A DNA stretch of 5,253 bases. Origin: Ruminococcus flavefaciens. GTDB lineage: Bacteria; Bacillota; Clostridia; Oscillospirales; Ruminococcaceae. Of this stretch, positions 4,272-5,253 are shown piece after piece. The stretch covers positions 1-5,253 of the forward strand of contig DBXO01000004.1 of assembly GCA_002309635.1 (NCBI GenBank). Direction: 5' to 3'. Each line of letters begins with the position of its first letter. Within the stretch, counting starts at the first letter, position 1. Both the position numbers and the translations under genes were made by a program. The notes under the pieces were generated by a model that had not been told where the DNA came from, did no database searches, and saw nothing but the letters and a program-made list of their open reading frames with translations.

Positions 4272-4950
4272 ATGAACAAAACGCAGAGAATAGGCATTTA
4301 CAACAACAAAAAGCGGTGTCGCCAAAACCACATCAATTATTAATATTGCTTACGCATTTGCCAAAAGAGGAAAGAGGATACTTGTGGTGGACTGTGATAA
4401 TCAGGAGAACTGTTTTTCATTCTTTTTTTCTAATCAGTCATCCAATGAAGTGTTCAACACGGAATATGACGGTATTTCGCATACTACATGGCATAAATAC
4501 ACTGCACTGGACGTTGCTACTTGTAACAACGTCTATGAATATATTCTGTTTGACCTTCCCCCGGCTCTTAGTGATGAAGTTAAACAGATAATAAAACATC
4601 TCGATGCAGTATATGTACCGACTATGCTCGGTGAATTTGAGATACAGGGCTTAAAAAAGGTTACTGACGAAATTAATAATCAAGGAACGAAGCTCGGAGG
4701 TATCTTTGTTACCATGTTTCAGGCAAAGAATGATAAGGAGCTTATTGAGGAATTCCGCTCGGTGCTCAAAAATCGCCTTATGAATGCAGTTATTCCCTTT
4801 TCTACCACTGTTCGTGAGTCTCAGAAAGCTGGACTTCCGATAGAAGCGTACTTCATTGAAAGAAATGTACCGCAAATCGGAACATCATGGAAGGTAGTCA
4901 ATGCGTATAACAGTCTGGCAGACGAAATACTTAAGGAGTTTGAAGCATAA
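4272..4950 (+). pseudogene. parA: ParA-family ATPase gene interrupted by a +1 frameshift in the P-loop
   Basis: ParA/Soj-type Walker ATPases use ATP-driven, nucleoid-bound gradients to separate plasmids or other DNA with a ParB partner. The true start is 4272, with AAAGAAGG 6 bases upstream. It gives MNKTQRIGIYNNK, then runs into TAA at 4341. From 4312 the correct frame continues SGVAKTTSIINIAYAF, the deviant Walker A motif (signature Lys13, Lys18), then ILVVDCDNQ (Asp40, Asp42), YEYILFDLPPALS (Walker B Asp94) and PTMLGEFEIQGLKKV. One extra A in the run at 4308-4312 explains the break. Restored, the protein is 225 aa, with a short (~50-aa) segment between Walker A' and Walker B that may be normal for this subfamily. 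As written, only the downstream part from a GTG at 4384 (188 aa) is open, and it lacks the P-loop. A sequencing error is the main alternative. Confidence 0.8.
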
Positions 4951-5252
4951 TGAGAAAGAGTATGTTGGATAACTTAAAAACAGTTGTATCAAATACACTT
5001 ACCGATGATATAAAGATGATAGATATTGATGAACTGCATGAGTCGGCTGATAATTTCTTTGTTGTGGAGAATATAGAGCATTTCGCTCAGACTATACTCG
5101 GACAAGGTGGCGTTAAGGACAACCTTATTGTCAAGCCCCTCGAAACTGGCGGTTATGAAATAATCAGTGGTCATAGACGCAGAGCTGCGGTTCAGTATCT
5201 TCTTGATAATGGTGAGAACATAGCCCGTGAGTCTATCCTAAAATTTGTGTAA
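4950..5252 (+). CDS. parB: ParB N-terminal domain protein, stopping early at the window edge
   Basis: A 100-aa frame that begins on the last A of the parA stop (TAATG), with AAGGAG (4933-4938) inside parA, so translation is probably coupled. It shows the ParB/Srx fold order: MIDIDELHES (23-32), ENIEHFAQTILGQGGVKDNLIVKPL (40-64), then GGYEIISGHRRRAAVQYLL (67-85), with the GHRRR nucleotide-binding motif. ParB proteins normally continue with a helix-turn-helix and dimer domain to well over 200 residues, and these are missing because TAA occurs at 5250-5252. Another frame (from 5231) stays open to the end, so a frameshift or sequence error near 5229 may be responsible. A real short protein is also possible. 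Confidence 0.75.
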   Translation: MRKSMLDNLKTVVSNTLTDDIKMIDIDELHESADNFFVVENIEHFAQTILGQGGVKDNLIVKPLETGGYEIISGHRRRAAVQYLLDNGENIARESILKFV

Positions 5253-5253
5253 A

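Noticed and set aside
4301..4314. Programmed -1 frameshift at the A-run in parA
   Set aside because: Restoring the ParA frame needs a +1 (or -2) shift, and the run has five A rather than the A AAA AAG heptamer, so a -1 slip would give the wrong frame.
4316..4591. 91-codon plus-strand frame overlapping parA
   Set aside because: The frame encoding Walker A and Walker B motifs covers the same DNA. This one is a shadow opened by the parA frameshift region.

Overview
The window looks like chromosomal DNA of a low-to-moderate GC Clostridia, most like a Ruminococcus-type gut bacterium. This rests on the Gram-positive style Shine-Dalgarno sites (AAAGGAG type), TTGACA/TATAAT promoters, the style of the degenerate diguanylate-cyclase relative, and an interspersed non-coding repeat. 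No taxonomic marker gene is present, so the genus is an inference.

Layout. Positions 1-345 hold a promoter firing left out of the window, a repeat-rich non-coding stretch, and a consensus promoter with a short 5' stem-loop for the first gene. Positions 346-2097 are a housekeeping transcription unit: a CPA2-type cation/proton antiporter, then ispF (isoprenoid MEP pathway), closed by a strong bidirectional terminator. Positions 2101-2863 hold small genes on the minus strand. From upstream to downstream these are an 18-codon gene with its own promoter, RBS and terminator, then a secreted 102-aa protein, then a 24-aa hydrophobic peptide that shares the terminator with ispF. The 18- and 24-codon genes are too short for routine gene calling.

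Positions 2979-3695 hold a promoter and a 197-aa gene. It keeps the N-terminal sensory part and the last ~27 residues of a GGDEF-type protein, but the catalytic middle is gone. Positions 3739-3894 are a hairpin-rich spacer with the terminator of a minus-strand 65-aa gene of unknown function (3895-4092).

Positions 4093-5252 are AT-richer and look like an accessory partition module. Overlapping face-to-face promoters are followed by a long structured leader, a parA-like ATPase gene whose P-loop is broken by a one-base frameshift, and a one-base-overlapping parB-like gene that stops after 100 codons at the window edge. Either this module is decaying or the sequence has indel errors near its end.

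The most interesting parts are the minus-strand small-peptide cluster (2101-2863), the potential RNA switch covering the parA ribosome binding site (4181-4269), and the internally deleted GGDEF protein.
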